The notes under the pieces are model-generated. The model was not told the DNA's origin and searched no databases. It saw only the letters and a program-made list of their open reading frames with translations. A stretch of 64,000 nt of DNA, taken from assembly GCA_041399205.1 (NCBI GenBank), contig JAWKTK010000018.1:62001-126000 (forward strand). The letters are read 5' to 3'. Each line of letters starts with the position of its first letter. The first letter of the stretch is position 1. The DNA is from JAGQOZ01 sp041399205. GTDB taxonomy: Bacteria > Planctomycetota > Planctomycetia > Pirellulales > Pirellulaceae. Below are positions 24,616-35,171 of this stretch, in pieces. The position numbers and the translations under genes are program-made.

Positions 24616-25110
24616 CTCCAGAGATTCGCCACTGCATTTTCATTCGAAGTCGCCACATGCTTGCAACCCGGTACATGCATCATCAGACTACATGCATGGA
24701 CTACACTTTCGTAAACCGCCGCCCGCTAAGAGCACTTTTCCGCCCAGCGGGCGACACATCTTTGCCGGTGTGTGTCAGCCACCGGTCGCCTTGATTTTCC
24801 GCCCCTCTCAGCCCAGCGGGCGACACATGCAGATATCCGTTGGTGCCTATCCGTTTATTCGTTGGTGCCAACGTGCTACCAACTAGCTGCTTCAAGGAAA
24901 ATGTCAGCAAAAATCCACGCTGCATCCAGCGACTCTAAAGTGTCTAGAGAACCGGTTGGTGCCATCCATTCACCGCACTTCTCCCGTCAGCGCTTTTCAG
25001 CCCAGCGGGCGACACATGCTGAACCGGTTGGTGCCATCCATTCACCGCACTTCTCCCGTCAGCCGCTTTTCAGCCCAGTGTGGCACGAAGGGTGCCATGC
25101 ATGATCCGGT
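24616..25110. repeat. interspersed repeat cluster with a ~70-bp tandem duplication
   Basis: The motif CCCAGCGGGCGACACAT occurs at about 24749, 24810 and 25000, the same motif that opens the 220-bp repeats at 3462 and 3870. A unit of about 70 bases beginning GAACCGGTTGGTGCCATCC and containing CACCGCACTTCTCCCGTCAG is duplicated in tandem at about 24951 and 25021. GTTGGTGCC half-sites occur throughout. The region lies directly beside the transposase remnant at 25324-26542. The remainder, 24388-24615 and 25111-25323, shows no gene. Confidence 0.75.
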
Positions 25111-25323
25111 AACCATCCCCCGAAGGAAATCCACAAGACGATATCCGCTGCCGCCTGAAGGTGGGACTACAAACGGCTTGTGGTCATGCGAGAACGCGAT
25201 ATGCGAAGTGAGACTTTGAAGCGATCGACGGTGATGCCAAGTGAAACGACTGCGATGAGCTGCTGGGCGGCAAGACAAGCGGCTTGTTGCACTGGACGAG
25301 CAGGCCAGTGTTAAAACGACTGC

Positions 25324-26542
25324 CTACGTGGAAAAAACAGCTGGCCGGCGAGATCTAGTCCAAAGCGAAAGTAAAATTAGCTGGCGAAGCAGGGTTGTAG
25401 CGCGGCGTTGGCCTCGGTGGAAGCGTTTGCCGGTCGATTCGGCGTGTTCGGCCATCGAGTTCGGCGAACCGGCGCACGAACTGTTGCCAAAGTAACGCTT
25501 GAAGTTCCACACTAAGTCTCGCCACATGTTCGCTTCGATTCCCAAACTCGAAAGCAACGCCTGCAATCGCTGAGGCACCGACTTTACTGTCTCGGACACT
25601 CGCTGCTTGGCCGTCCATTTGAGCAGCTCTAAGTACGTCTCCAAATCGACGTTCAGAAAACCTTTGTCGCTGGCTCGAACGCCCTGCTGGTGCACTTCGG
25701 CATCCTGTGACAACTTCTTGGCACTCAGCTGTAGCGGGGCGAGCCAACTGTCTCGGTTGATTCGTTTGCCGGTCGGATTGCGACGCTTGGCAGCGCGTTG
25801 ACGCTTGCGATTTTCCACCGTCGTGTTGCGAATCTGACGACCCGCCTCTTCGTTCGAAATCGTCACCAAATCAAAGGCCGCTGACGGAATCTGTTGGCCT
25901 CGTTTGCCCTTGATCCGATCGTACGCCGATGTGTGTTCCGCTCGCTCCGGCGAATCCGCCATGGCCGCTTTGATAGGATTCAGGTCCACGTACATGGCAC
26001 ACGCCAACAGGCCGGCTTCATCCGTGATCCGCTGAGCCTTGAAGCGACCTTCCCAAAAGCGGCCGGTGCATTCGTCTTGTTTGTTGGCCAGCCGAGCGAT
26101 CGGTTCCGCGAGTGCTCGCATGAACCACGAAATGTCGCTCAGGCGAGTGCGGATGAGCGTCATTCGATCTTGTCTTTGACGAGCGAATCGACGTCGCTCT
26201 GAGTGGGTTCAGCGAGTTGTTCGTCCAAGCGCCCGACCGGGGAAGACTCGCAGCCAACTGCACGGCCACGTCCGCATCCGACCATTCTGCAACCACGTCC
26301 GGGCGGTTTCGCAGCACAACGTGAACGTGATTGCTCATGATGGCGTACGTCAGCACGTCAATGCCGAAGACCGACGCCAGCGATTCCAGGCGGCGGCGAA
26401 TCCATTCCTTGCGAAACGAATAGTCCTTACCGGTTTTCTCGTCCACGCCGGCCAGAAATGCTCTGCGAACGCAGCGTTGCACCGCATGCACAATGCAAAT
26501 TTCCGCGGAATCAAACTGTTCACTGCGTTTGGGACGAGGCAT
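25324..26542 (-). pseudogene. REP-associated (Y1/IS200-like) tyrosine transposase, several frameshifts
   Basis: The first frame starts MPRPKRSEQFDSAEICIVHA and includes the HUH motif in AIMSNHVHVVLRNRPDVV. It loses frame near 26255, passes through pieces in two other frames (WLRVFPGRAL, then DEQLAEPTQSDVDSLVKDKI) and resumes in a third frame as LSDISWFMRALAEPIARLAN and GRFWEGRFKAQRITDEAGLL, with YVDLNPIKA typical of the Y1 transposase C-terminal part. At least three indels in 60 bases, including an insertion, make real decay more likely here than in other broken genes of the window. The reconstructed protein of about 405 residues would nick single-stranded REP hairpins. REP-like repeats flank it on both sides. 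Confidence 0.85.
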
Positions 26543-26681
26543 GAGTGGGCTCCGTAAGGTGTTGTGTTGCACAGAGAATAGCAGGATGGCAGGGGTGCGT
26601 CAATCGGATTGTGGATGGCACCAAAATACACCAAAATAAAAGAGGGAGGTCTGTTGCTCAATAGACGGATGGAGTATCCAG

Positions 26682-27244
26682 TTAGGACTTTCCAAATTGA
26701 AGGCGAAGCTGGCTGGTGGCGTCGGCGTTGGGATTGAGTTCGCGGTAAAGTAGGCTGGCCTGGACACCGTCGTTGTCTTGATACTTGTCCGGTATTCTCG
26801 AATTTCACCAACTGGCTGATGATACAAGATCTGGCAAATGGGAATATGCGGGTAGATGCGAATCGGTTGAATTGCGAATAACTCCAATGTCCAGAAACCG
26901 CTAAAACCAATGTCTCCAAAACCGGGCGTGATATTGACGAACAGTCCCAAACGACTGATCGACGATCGACCTTGCACCATGGGTACTAAGTTGTGCGTCT
27001 CGGTGCGTTCCACGGTTCTTGCCAGATACAGTTGATTCGGCCCGATAACCAGACCGTCTTCCGGAATCACAATACGGCGAACTCGATTCGGTTTCTTCAT
27101 GTCGATCACCACTTCTTCGTAAGTGACAATCTCTTCATGAAGCGTCAAGTTGTAACTATTGGGATTGAGGTGCTCTTCGCGAAACGGGTCAATCACAATG
27201 TTCGCGCCCAACTGTTTGCGAATTTCTTCACCCGTCAAAATCAT
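26682..27244 (-). CDS. dcd: dCTP deaminase, apparent one-base deletion
   Basis: Residues 1-150 read normally: MILTGEEIRKQL, LNPNSYNLTLHEE, and the signature MVQGRSSISRLGLFVNITPG with its catalytic region, then FTLEL-type FWTLELFAIQPIRIYP. After GEIREYR the frame runs into a nonfamily sequence, but adding one G at 26789-26790 (CGGAC to CGGGAC on the minus strand) restores the family C-terminus DKYQDNDGVQASLLYREL followed by a stop at 26682-26684, for 187 residues, the usual length. The enzyme deaminates dCTP to dUTP for thymidylate synthesis, as a homotrimer in the cytosol. Because the restored tail is fully conserved, the break is most likely a sequence error. nth lies just downstream. Confidence 0.88.
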
Positions 27245-27290
27245 GTTGGCGTCCTTTGAGTATGAAATGCGAGTGACGGGGATTAACTGA

Positions 27291-27932
27291 TTAAAGGCCC
27301 ACTTGAGGACAAAACCGTTTCATGCGACAAGCATCACACTGCGGCTTACGAGCCTTACAAATCTGCCGACCATGATGAATGATACGGTGGGAATATGCAA
27401 TCCACTGATTCTTGGGCAAGATCTGCATTAAGTCTCGTTCAATCTTCACCGCATCCTTGTTTTGCGTCAGGCCCAGGCGACGAGTAATCCGAGTAACATG
27501 CGTATCAACAACCACGCCGGTAGGAATCCCAAACGCAGTGCCTAACACTACATTGGCAGTCTTGCGACCGACGCCGGCTAGTTGAACTAACGCATCCAAA
27601 TCCTGCGGAACCTGGCCATCATAATGCTCCACCAAGTCTGCACAGCATGCTCGAATATTCTTTGCTTTGTTGCGAAAGAAACCAGTGCTCTGCACAATGG
27701 ATTCCATTTCCTTTTGCGAAACCGCCGCCATGTCGGCCGCTGTAGGATACTTGGCAAACAAGTCAGCTGTCACCAAGTTGACTCGTTCATCCGTGCATTG
27801 AGCGGAAAGAATCGTCGCTACCAAAAGCTGAACCGGTGTTTCAAAGTGGAGCGCACATTCTGCATCGGGGTAATCCGCTTTTAAAGCGCGAACCACCTTG
27901 GACGCCATCCGTTTTAGATCCGTTTCTGACAC
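27291..27932 (+). other. placeholder strand note: see minus-strand nth at same position
   Basis: No plus-strand gene is supported here; the open frames on this strand are mirror images of nth. Confidence 0.1.
27291..27932 (-). CDS. nth: endonuclease III, DNA glycosylase/AP lyase
   Basis: The 213-residue protein has the complete family layout. The helix-hairpin-helix is LVQLAGVGRKTANVVLGTAF with the catalytic Lys in GVGRKTANV, the catalytic Asp is in VVVDTHVTRI, and the C-terminal 4Fe-4S loop has the spacing C-x6-C-x2-C-x5-C (CKARKPQCDACRMKRFC). It removes oxidised pyrimidines such as thymine glycol and cleaves the resulting abasic site in base excision repair. Length is as in E. coli Nth (211). 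Its neighbours are dcd downstream and the giant surface protein upstream, both on the minus strand. Confidence 0.95.
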   Translation of the reverse strand: MSETDLKRMASKVVRALKADYPDAECALHFETPVQLLVATILSAQCTDERVNLVTADLFAKYPTAADMAAVSQKEMESIVQSTGFFRNKAKNIRACCADLVEHYDGQVPQDLDALVQLAGVGRKTANVVLGTAFGIPTGVVVDTHVTRITRRLGLTQNKDAVKIERDLMQILPKNQWIAYSHRIIHHGRQICKARKPQCDACRMKRFCPQVGL

Positions 27933-28035
27933 AAAGCGTCCTCGTCTGAAGCCAAACTACCGGAAAGCAGCAATGGCGATATTCTGCGAACCAACTGCGA
28001 CAACGTCAAGTGTCTGTCCGTCGCGACTAAATCAC

Positions 28036-31000
28036 TCACGAACGGATTCGCTTCGCTGGATCTTGCCAAAACAACATCGTGGCGGCGACATCGGCTCGCC
28101 AAGATTTGACTTGGCCAGCCTCGTGCGGCAAGGCAGCGGACGGTGTCGAGTCTGCTGCGTTCGCGCCGAAATTGTATCCACCGGATTGAAAAGCCGCCAC
28201 CAAATCTCCGGTCGTAAATTCGCCATCGCAATTCCAATCGCCTTCCGTCCAAGTCGAATTGTCCGGAGTCGCATCTTCAAATTCGCTGGACTGGAACACG
28301 TAGATCAAATCGCTGGAATCGAATCGGCCGTCTAGATTGGCATCACCGGTTCGCGCGTTCAAAATGTCGTCTAACAGCATTGTCAGATCGGACCGATCTA
28401 CCACTTGGTCCTGATTCAAATCGTATGACAATTCGGTCTCCATACGCAGAATTGCTGCACACAAGAGATCCACGTCGGCGCCATTGATCAGCTGATCTCG
28501 GTTCACATCGCCGGTCAGTGAAATTAGTTCGCTAAACTGCGCTGGTCGAACCGCAGACGCCACCCAGTTGACGCCCCGGTTGCCAAACGCGTCCGCACGC
28601 ACTCGCTGCAACGATTCGCCAGCGTCCCATTCCTCGGGCCAAGGGCGCTGGTCGGAATATTCTACTTCGTCCACCAAAGTGTAACCTGAATTGACCGGGT
28701 CAGCACCGACCAACGGTTGTCGCAAGCGAACCTGGCCTTCCGCTTGACCAAGCGATCCGATAAACGGCCCTAGCAGCATGGCCGAATCATCCAAACCGTA
28801 GAAACGCTGAAATGCCAGGCGGCGTTCTGTATTTAATTTCGGATCAAAATTCAACAGCAACAACGTCTGCTGAGGATCTAGCGCGGCGGTGGCGTCAAAT
28901 TGAAAATCAATATCGCCTGTGACTTTCCAGTTCGCTAGCGACACGATTCGCTCCGTGGGATTGAACAGTTCAACAAACTGGATGGATTCGGCATCCAGCA
29001 TCGGTTGGTCGGCAGGTGCCGTCGTACGTTGACGAATTTCTGTGATCACAATCTTTGCAGATCGAGGCCCCGGATTGGTCGCGCCTAACGAATTCTCCAA
29101 CATGGGAAAGAGCCCGCCGCTGCCATTCGGCCAGCGTCCCAACGCCACTCCCGCCTCGGCTGCATCAATTGCAACTCGATCCACAAACCGAGCCGGCCGG
29201 CCCGTCGCATCGGCGGAAAGCAAGTACAGATCATCTCCTTCGCTGCTGAGCGCAAATCCTAATTCGATTTCCGACAGCACCAAAAACTGGCCGGCAGGAA
29301 TGATGGTGCCAGCGGGCAGTTGATAACGCAAGAAATTGTTATCAGAATCGGATAAATACCAGCCGCTGGCGTCAATGGCAAACACGCTGCGGTTCCATAG
29401 CTCTACTTGATCCACCAGAGGGTTGTCAGTATTGGTCAACACTTCGTTGATGACGATTCGATTGTCGGGGCCCCGTCCTGGCGAACCGGGCGAACCTCCA
29501 AATTCGCTGCTGCTGCGATAGTTCATGGGCGAAGACAAATCGGCTGCAAAGTCGATCACCTCCAGCGAACTCGCTTCCCCGTCTGCTCGTCCCGGCCATG
29601 CTCCGCCATCTCCATAGGCCAATCTTTGTAGCACGGTTCCCAAAGCATCTACCAGGGTGAGGATTTCCCCGCTGTTGGATAAATTGCCTTGGAAGACCCA
29701 TTGGTCCGAGTTGTCGGAATTGCCGATGGCGAGCGAAATATTCGCACCGTAACGACTTTGGAAGGCGGCAATGTTTTTGGGAATCACCAGCCGTTGTCCG
29801 GCGGACAAAATCTGTGAGCCAAACGTGAATTCCACGCCTTGGCCCAATTCGCGAATCAGCCGCACTCCTTCCAAATCCAAGGCAGTGCGTCCCAAATTCA
29901 CCAATTCAATGAATTCGAATTCATCATTGTCTACGTCCGCTTCGCCCAGTGAAACCATGGCGTCATGGGGATTGTAATTCAGTTCAGCAATACGCAAGTT
30001 GGATTCGTTGGGCAACGTGGCGTCGGTTGTATAAAGTACTGTTGCTAGAGCGCTCCACCGACCCGCCTGGAAAATCCGAGCGTTCACTTGCGTTCGCTGT
30101 GAAATGCCGAGCGGTCCGTTCCAAATGATGGCCGACGGCGATTGCTGCAGATTTGGCAAGACAGGATCGGTTCCGTCAAGCGTGTAGAAAACCTGTTGAT
30201 CATCCAGCAACCCCAGAAGATCTACTTGGCTACCAGCGTCAATCTGTCCGGCCGGCGTGTTGAACACGGGAGCTGGCCGATAGTGGCTCGCTCCCGGCCA
30301 TTCTTCTATCAAGAATTCTCGCTGAGCGTCTTCGATAAAATCTTCGCTGCGGCTGGGGAAAAACAGCGACAAATTACGGTCGACAATGGGCTGCCATTTT
30401 TCGTTTCGCGTAAACGGAGGGTCAAGATTCATGCGGTCATTTCCCCATCGAGCGGATTCGGGGACCAACGCACGGCGAACGGATTCGGCAATGGCCACAT
30501 AGCGAGCGGCCGGAATGTTGCGTTCCGGATGTTCTGGATCCCAAGCTTGATTTGCTGGGTCCACGTAGAATGCGCCGCCGGGACTGAAATGCTGTTGAAT
30601 TCGATCGCTGAATTCCAATAGAAATGCGTCTGACTTTTTCAGCAAGTTGTAGATGATTCCCGGACCGTCTTCTTCGACTGAAGAAATGGTTCGCCGCGAA
30701 CCTCGATCCAGCGTGAATTCGCCGTCCCAGGCAAAGAACTTAAAGCCCGTGCTGTCTGATCCTCTGCGTCGCAGCATAAAGTAATTTCGCACTGGCCAAT
30801 CCGAATTACGTCCATACACGTTGCTGATGACGTAGTCGATGTAGTTTTGCGTATCCAGGTAGGATTCCCATTCTGGATTACGAGTGCCATCCGGATTGAG
30901 TCCTTGCAGTTGAAGATATGCTTCCGTCTTTAACTGCTGCGTCTCTGCCTGATTCACTCGTTGAGCCAAGCGGATCATTTCGTTCCACGCATCGGCCGAA

Positions 31001-33588
31001 CCATTGACCACGGAAACGCGAGGTTCGCCTTGATCGCCTGCATTCAGCACATCATATTCATCGGGCGAACCGCCAAAGTAATTGGCGGCAAATTGGCCAT
31101 CGATGCGTTCCACAGGGTTGTACATTCCCCAATAGACTCCGTTGATATACAGATGCATGAAAGTACCATGCGATGCAGCGTTGCCTGTGGCCAATTGAGA
31201 TTCTCGATGGAATTGGTCGCGAATGTAGTGAATGCCCACAAGATGTTCACCGCTGGAGGAACGCAGTGTCAGCGAATCAAACGTCGACGCGGCGGTCGGT
31301 CCAAACAACGGATAATCCAACCTTGGCGGACCATATTCATCGCGGAAAATCAACCGGAATGACATCTTGTCTGCTTCGTAACGCAAGACGCCGCCGTTGA
31401 GACGTAGGCCCGCATTTACCGCCAAGCCTGCTTGTCCATCCGGATAGATAATCTCAAACGAAGTTGGTCGCTCCCATTCGTCACCTCGGCGCAAGGGATG
31501 CGAATAGATCCCTTCTTCTTCACCAAATAAATCACGTCGATGTCCATCACCAGCGAAATGCGCGGACGGAAGTGATAACAAGTCTTCCCGAACCGTCGCC
31601 GCATAAACTCCGTTAAAGGCATCATCGCCGTTCTGACCAATGATGGTGGGATCCATTTGATAATTGACTGCCGGAAAATTACCGCCCCAGCTATCCGGAA
31701 AACCTCGAGCGACAACCGAAGCTTCCGATTGATGCACCACGTCTTCCACAAACAGGTAACTTTGCGTGGTGGCTGTAGCTGGACGCAGACCGTCCTGGGC
31801 GCTGATCGCGCGAACCACCGTCGATTGGTCAATACGCAACGCACCAGAATAGACCAAACTGTCTGTTGTAGGCGCGCTGCCGTCGGTGGTGTAGTAAATG
31901 GTTGCGCCCGGTGTGGCCGAAGTCAGTTCCAGCAAGAAAGACGTTTCATAAAAACCGTGCGGCACGCTGAACTGCACCGGCTGAGTGAATTCGAATGCTT
32001 CCGAAATGTTCGCTAGGCCGGGTGTTCCCGTTTTTAAGTAGGCGACGTTCGAGCTGATTTCGCCGACGCCTAGCAATTGCACATCTAGCAAACCATTTAA
32101 GTCTCGCAAACCTGTTGTCAACATTTGCACGGACAATAGGTTGTCACCACTGCGCAATGCCGGCAAGGCGGACGCGCCGGACAGCAAGCGACTTTCCAAC
32201 GAATCGACATCATTGCGTTCGCTATTCGCCACAGAATTCCACTCAACGTTTGGTGGCGCATTGTCGGCTGCCAACTGTGTGCCATTTAAAAAGGCGACAA
32301 AGCCATCGTTGTAGCGAGCGGACATGGCAAGTTCGTGGAACACGTCAACGTTGTCAACCGTGAACGGATACCGCAGCCAAACGGAACTTCCCGTGCCAAT
32401 CACTTCGGTCATTAAATCGGTCGTCACTTGCTTGTTCAGTAACAGGTCGGTCGCTCCAAATCCGTTAATCCGAAAATCATCCAACAACAGCGTGGAATCT
32501 GACGAGCGTTCTGTCTTGGCCAACGTAATGCCAAGCGTGTATTCACCCGCCTCTTCTATCTGATATTGAAATGTGGAATAGTCTGTTTGCTTTGGCCAGA
32601 AAGACGCAGAATCAAATATGGCATCGCTGACATCTGCCACCAAGAACGTGCGGAGTTGGTCTGGGCGTTGCAGAGTGACCAAGACGAAATCTGCAGACTC
32701 GACAGCCGGATTCGTAAGAAAATTCCAATCGAAGGAAAACGAATCGCCAGCCTGAAATTCAAACGTTCGCTTTACGGTCGTAGCGCCAGCAACCGTATTG
32801 CCCGTGACGTTATTGAGTGCGAAACGAGGCAGGTCCAAGAAGTTTTCCACTTGCAGTCGTGTCGCGGCCAAACCCAGATTCAACTGCAATAAGTGGTCTC
32901 GTTCTGTCGGCTCGATTCCCAACGAGGCGGAAACCACGGCCGCTTGCCCAGTCACATCCCATTCGTTCAACGTTCTCGATTCGAACCCAGGATTGATCAA
33001 TCCCGGCCGCAGGTCGTAGCCGATAGGCCCAACAAACGAAGTCCAACTTGCGTCATCAAAACCAGTGTCCGTCCAATTGGCGTTGGCGTCAGCGGAACGA
33101 GGAACCAAATATCGGCCGTCGGGTGATGCGGACAACAATGACGTTTGAGAGTATGGAAATCCATAAGCAACATCGGGGCGCTGCGCCGGATATTGTTGTC
33201 CAAAGTCCTGCGCAACTTGACCTTGCGGATCGACCAAGGCCAAGTATTCGCCTTCTGCACTCAAGCGAAAATTCGTATGCCACTGTTCGTCCTGACGATC
33301 CTTTCCGGAAGCGAAGACAACCGTGTACGCTCGAGCCGCCAGTTGAACATCGGGCAGCAACCACTTTTGCGGATTCGCGGCATCGTCTGTCAAAGCCCAG
33401 CCAGTCAGATCAATGGGCTGGTCGCTGTTGTTGTACAGTTCAATCCAGTCCGAAAATTCGCCGTCACTGTCCTGCAAGCCCGATTCGTTGTCGGCCATGA
33501 ATTCGGAAATCACCAACGCATGTCCGTCCAGCATGTGACGAGCTTCCAGTGATTCCATGGATTGGATACGGCGTCTTTTGCGTTGCAT
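28036..33588 (-). CDS. giant LTD/CotH/dockerin-repeat surface protein
   Basis: About 1,850 residues. I start at MQRKRRRIQSMESLEARHML, because that is the N-terminal LEPR-XLL-type sorting motif of planctomycete surface proteins; the longer frame adds 45 unrelated residues. A lamin-tail domain follows (ISEFMADNESG...DWIELYN), then a jelly-roll-like region, a chitobiase C-terminal-like domain (ATIYYTTDGSAPTTDS), a CotH kinase-like domain in the middle (NGVYWGMYNPVERID, then FKFFAWDGEFTLDRGSRRT), a second TLDGTDPV-type element, and three more lamin-tail domains. The end has two dockerin-like calcium-loop pairs (GDVNRDQLINGADVDLL and GDANLDGRFDSSDLIYVF). CotH domains phosphorylate secreted proteins in spores; here the role is unknown. 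Probably a secreted or wall protein; single gene. Confidence 0.82.
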   Translation of the reverse strand: MQRKRRRIQSMESLEARHMLDGHALVISEFMADNESGLQDSDGEFSDWIELYNNSDQPIDLTGWALTDDAANPQKWLLPDVQLAARAYTVVFASGKDRQDEQWHTNFRLSAEGEYLALVDPQGQVAQDFGQQYPAQRPDVAYGFPYSQTSLLSASPDGRYLVPRSADANANWTDTGFDDASWTSFVGPIGYDLRPGLINPGFESRTLNEWDVTGQAAVVSASLGIEPTERDHLLQLNLGLAATRLQVENFLDLPRFALNNVTGNTVAGATTVKRTFEFQAGDSFSFDWNFLTNPAVESADFVLVTLQRPDQLRTFLVADVSDAIFDSASFWPKQTDYSTFQYQIEEAGEYTLGITLAKTERSSDSTLLLDDFRINGFGATDLLLNKQVTTDLMTEVIGTGSSVWLRYPFTVDNVDVFHELAMSARYNDGFVAFLNGTQLAADNAPPNVEWNSVANSERNDVDSLESRLLSGASALPALRSGDNLLSVQMLTTGLRDLNGLLDVQLLGVGEISSNVAYLKTGTPGLANISEAFEFTQPVQFSVPHGFYETSFLLELTSATPGATIYYTTDGSAPTTDSLVYSGALRIDQSTVVRAISAQDGLRPATATTQSYLFVEDVVHQSEASVVARGFPDSWGGNFPAVNYQMDPTIIGQNGDDAFNGVYAATVREDLLSLPSAHFAGDGHRRDLFGEEEGIYSHPLRRGDEWERPTSFEIIYPDGQAGLAVNAGLRLNGGVLRYEADKMSFRLIFRDEYGPPRLDYPLFGPTAASTFDSLTLRSSSGEHLVGIHYIRDQFHRESQLATGNAASHGTFMHLYINGVYWGMYNPVERIDGQFAANYFGGSPDEYDVLNAGDQGEPRVSVVNGSADAWNEMIRLAQRVNQAETQQLKTEAYLQLQGLNPDGTRNPEWESYLDTQNYIDYVISNVYGRNSDWPVRNYFMLRRRGSDSTGFKFFAWDGEFTLDRGSRRTISSVEEDGPGIIYNLLKKSDAFLLEFSDRIQQHFSPGGAFYVDPANQAWDPEHPERNIPAARYVAIAESVRRALVPESARWGNDRMNLDPPFTRNEKWQPIVDRNLSLFFPSRSEDFIEDAQREFLIEEWPGASHYRPAPVFNTPAGQIDAGSQVDLLGLLDDQQVFYTLDGTDPVLPNLQQSPSAIIWNGPLGISQRTQVNARIFQAGRWSALATVLYTTDATLPNESNLRIAELNYNPHDAMVSLGEADVDNDEFEFIELVNLGRTALDLEGVRLIRELGQGVEFTFGSQILSAGQRLVIPKNIAAFQSRYGANISLAIGNSDNSDQWVFQGNLSNSGEILTLVDALGTVLQRLAYGDGGAWPGRADGEASSLEVIDFAADLSSPMNYRSSSEFGGSPGSPGRGPDNRIVINEVLTNTDNPLVDQVELWNRSVFAIDASGWYLSDSDNNFLRYQLPAGTIIPAGQFLVLSEIELGFALSSEGDDLYLLSADATGRPARFVDRVAIDAAEAGVALGRWPNGSGGLFPMLENSLGATNPGPRSAKIVITEIRQRTTAPADQPMLDAESIQFVELFNPTERIVSLANWKVTGDIDFQFDATAALDPQQTLLLLNFDPKLNTERRLAFQRFYGLDDSAMLLGPFIGSLGQAEGQVRLRQPLVGADPVNSGYTLVDEVEYSDQRPWPEEWDAGESLQRVRADAFGNRGVNWVASAVRPAQFSELISLTGDVNRDQLINGADVDLLCAAILRMETELSYDLNQDQVVDRSDLTMLLDDILNARTGDANLDGRFDSSDLIYVFQSSEFEDATPDNSTWTEGDWNCDGEFTTGDLVAAFQSGGYNFGANAADSTPSAALPHEAGQVKSWRADVAATMLFWQDPAKRIRS

Positions 33589-33742
33589 GGCCTGGCTTCT
33601 ACTCCGGTTCACTTTGGAGGCAAATGCATTCGTGAAATCTTTTTGGGACCAGTCCCAAGTTTTCGCGGCAAGCGGATGCGGACCGTTCGCGCATTCCATA
33701 TCGGAAATGGTAGTCAAAAACAACGATTCCGCGGCAATCGAA

Positions 33743-34744
33743 TTACAATTTCACCAGCTTACAAAGAAAAAAGCAGTCCAATTCATGTGAAGGTAGAACA
33801 CGTTTGGCATATTGAATCTCCGCTGGCCAATCGCGTCCCCTCCAATGAGTCAAGCCGGGAAGGGCATGAGGAGCGGGACATGTAAAATCTTGGACTTGGA
33901 CTTGATCGCCATGATGTTTCAACAGATCGGCCAGAACCGCTTCATTTTCTTCGGGCGCGAACGAACAAGTGCAATAGACCAACGTGCCGCCGGGCCGCAA
34001 CGCCTGAAACGCAGATCGAATCAGTCCTTTTTGCTTGCGGCTCTGTTCGCGAATCTTTCGTTCGCTCCAATAGGCATACGAATCCGCGTCGTCCGCGCGA
34101 AACCGCGATTCTGACGAACACGGCGCGTCCAGCAAAATTTTGTCAAACCGCTCTGGCGTCTTGCGGCCGACCGTTCGACCATCGGTCTGATACGTCTTGG
34201 CGATTTGCACTCCATGCCGCTTCAGATTGGCCATCAATTTGAAGAAACGATTTCGTACCGGTTCGACCGCCGACAACACACCTTCATTTCGCATGCACTG
34301 GGCCAGATGAATCGTTTTGCCGCCCGGAGCTGCCGCCAAATCCAAGACGGTTTCTCCCGGCAACGCATCCAGCGCCAACACAGGTAAGAAACTGGACGCC
34401 GTCTGAACGTAAATGTGCCCGTGATCAAATTCGCTGGTTTGCAGCAGTAACGATCGCTGCGGAAACGGCACTTGGAATGCTGCCTCGCACCAAGGAATCG
34501 GCGTCAACGTCAGGCCTTGATCTGCCAACGAATTGGAAACGGTCGTGACATCTGTCACCAACGTGTTCACTCGAAAAGAAACACACTTCGGTTCCACAAA
34601 CGATCGGTAAACCTGCTGCAAATCATGCGAATCCGAAATGATTTCACTCAGCCGATCAAGAAATTCGACCGGAAACGGCAACTGCGCACGAATGGAATCT
34701 TCGATTTCGTTTGCAGCTTCCGGTTGTTGATCGGCATCATCCAT
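33743..34744 (-). CDS. RsmB/NOP2-type RNA 5-methylcytosine methyltransferase
   Basis: About 333 residues from MDDADQQPEAANEIEDSIRA; longer starts add nonfamily sequence. SAM-binding motif I is VLDLAAAPGGKTIHLAQCM, motif IV LLDAPCSSESRFR with the conserved PC, and motif VI TLVYCTCSFAPEENE with the catalytic Cys in TCS. The N-terminal part (FLDRLSEIISDS...FVEPKCVSFRVNTL) matches the RNA-recognition region. There is no NusB domain, so it is closer to RsmF/YebU or a planctomycete variant than to RsmB proper. It methylates cytosine in rRNA or tRNA; the target base cannot be inferred. It is 154 bases upstream of the giant protein gene on the same strand. Confidence 0.88.
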   Translation of the reverse strand: MDDADQQPEAANEIEDSIRAQLPFPVEFLDRLSEIISDSHDLQQVYRSFVEPKCVSFRVNTLVTDVTTVSNSLADQGLTLTPIPWCEAAFQVPFPQRSLLLQTSEFDHGHIYVQTASSFLPVLALDALPGETVLDLAAAPGGKTIHLAQCMRNEGVLSAVEPVRNRFFKLMANLKRHGVQIAKTYQTDGRTVGRKTPERFDKILLDAPCSSESRFRADDADSYAYWSERKIREQSRKQKGLIRSAFQALRPGGTLVYCTCSFAPEENEAVLADLLKHHGDQVQVQDFTCPAPHALPGLTHWRGRDWPAEIQYAKRVLPSHELDCFFLCKLVKL

Positions 34745-35171
34745 TCGCCTATTATCCGCCAGGTGCTGCGAGTCAACAAGCCGAGTTTCCGCGGACTTGA
34801 AAGTCAATTGACGCACAAGAAACGGTTCATTCATTGCGGCGAACAACGGGCCGGTGCTCGAAGCTGCCTCGTTATTGCGTAGTATCCACAGTGACACTTC
34901 GTCGACATGAAGGACCGCCAATATCGCGAGGATTTCTCACGCCGATTTCCTCGGTCAAGCCAGCCACCGTTGTTGACCGTGACCTACCGTTATAAGTAAG
35001 GCGACATGCGGCAAACTTTCCCTTGACGTACGCGACGGCCATATCACCAAGTGAATGTTGGCTACCGCAATTCGGCCAAGTGCGAGCCAACGATTGTCCA
35101 TGGTCGTCATCCCGACAGATCGAACCCGTCAATTGATGGAGCCCTACTGAAGGTGCCCTGAGGTGCTTCCG

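Noticed and set aside
27291..27932. A plus-strand feature over nth
   Set aside because: Only mirror frames of nth are present; the low-confidence plus-strand placeholder in the feature list should be ignored.
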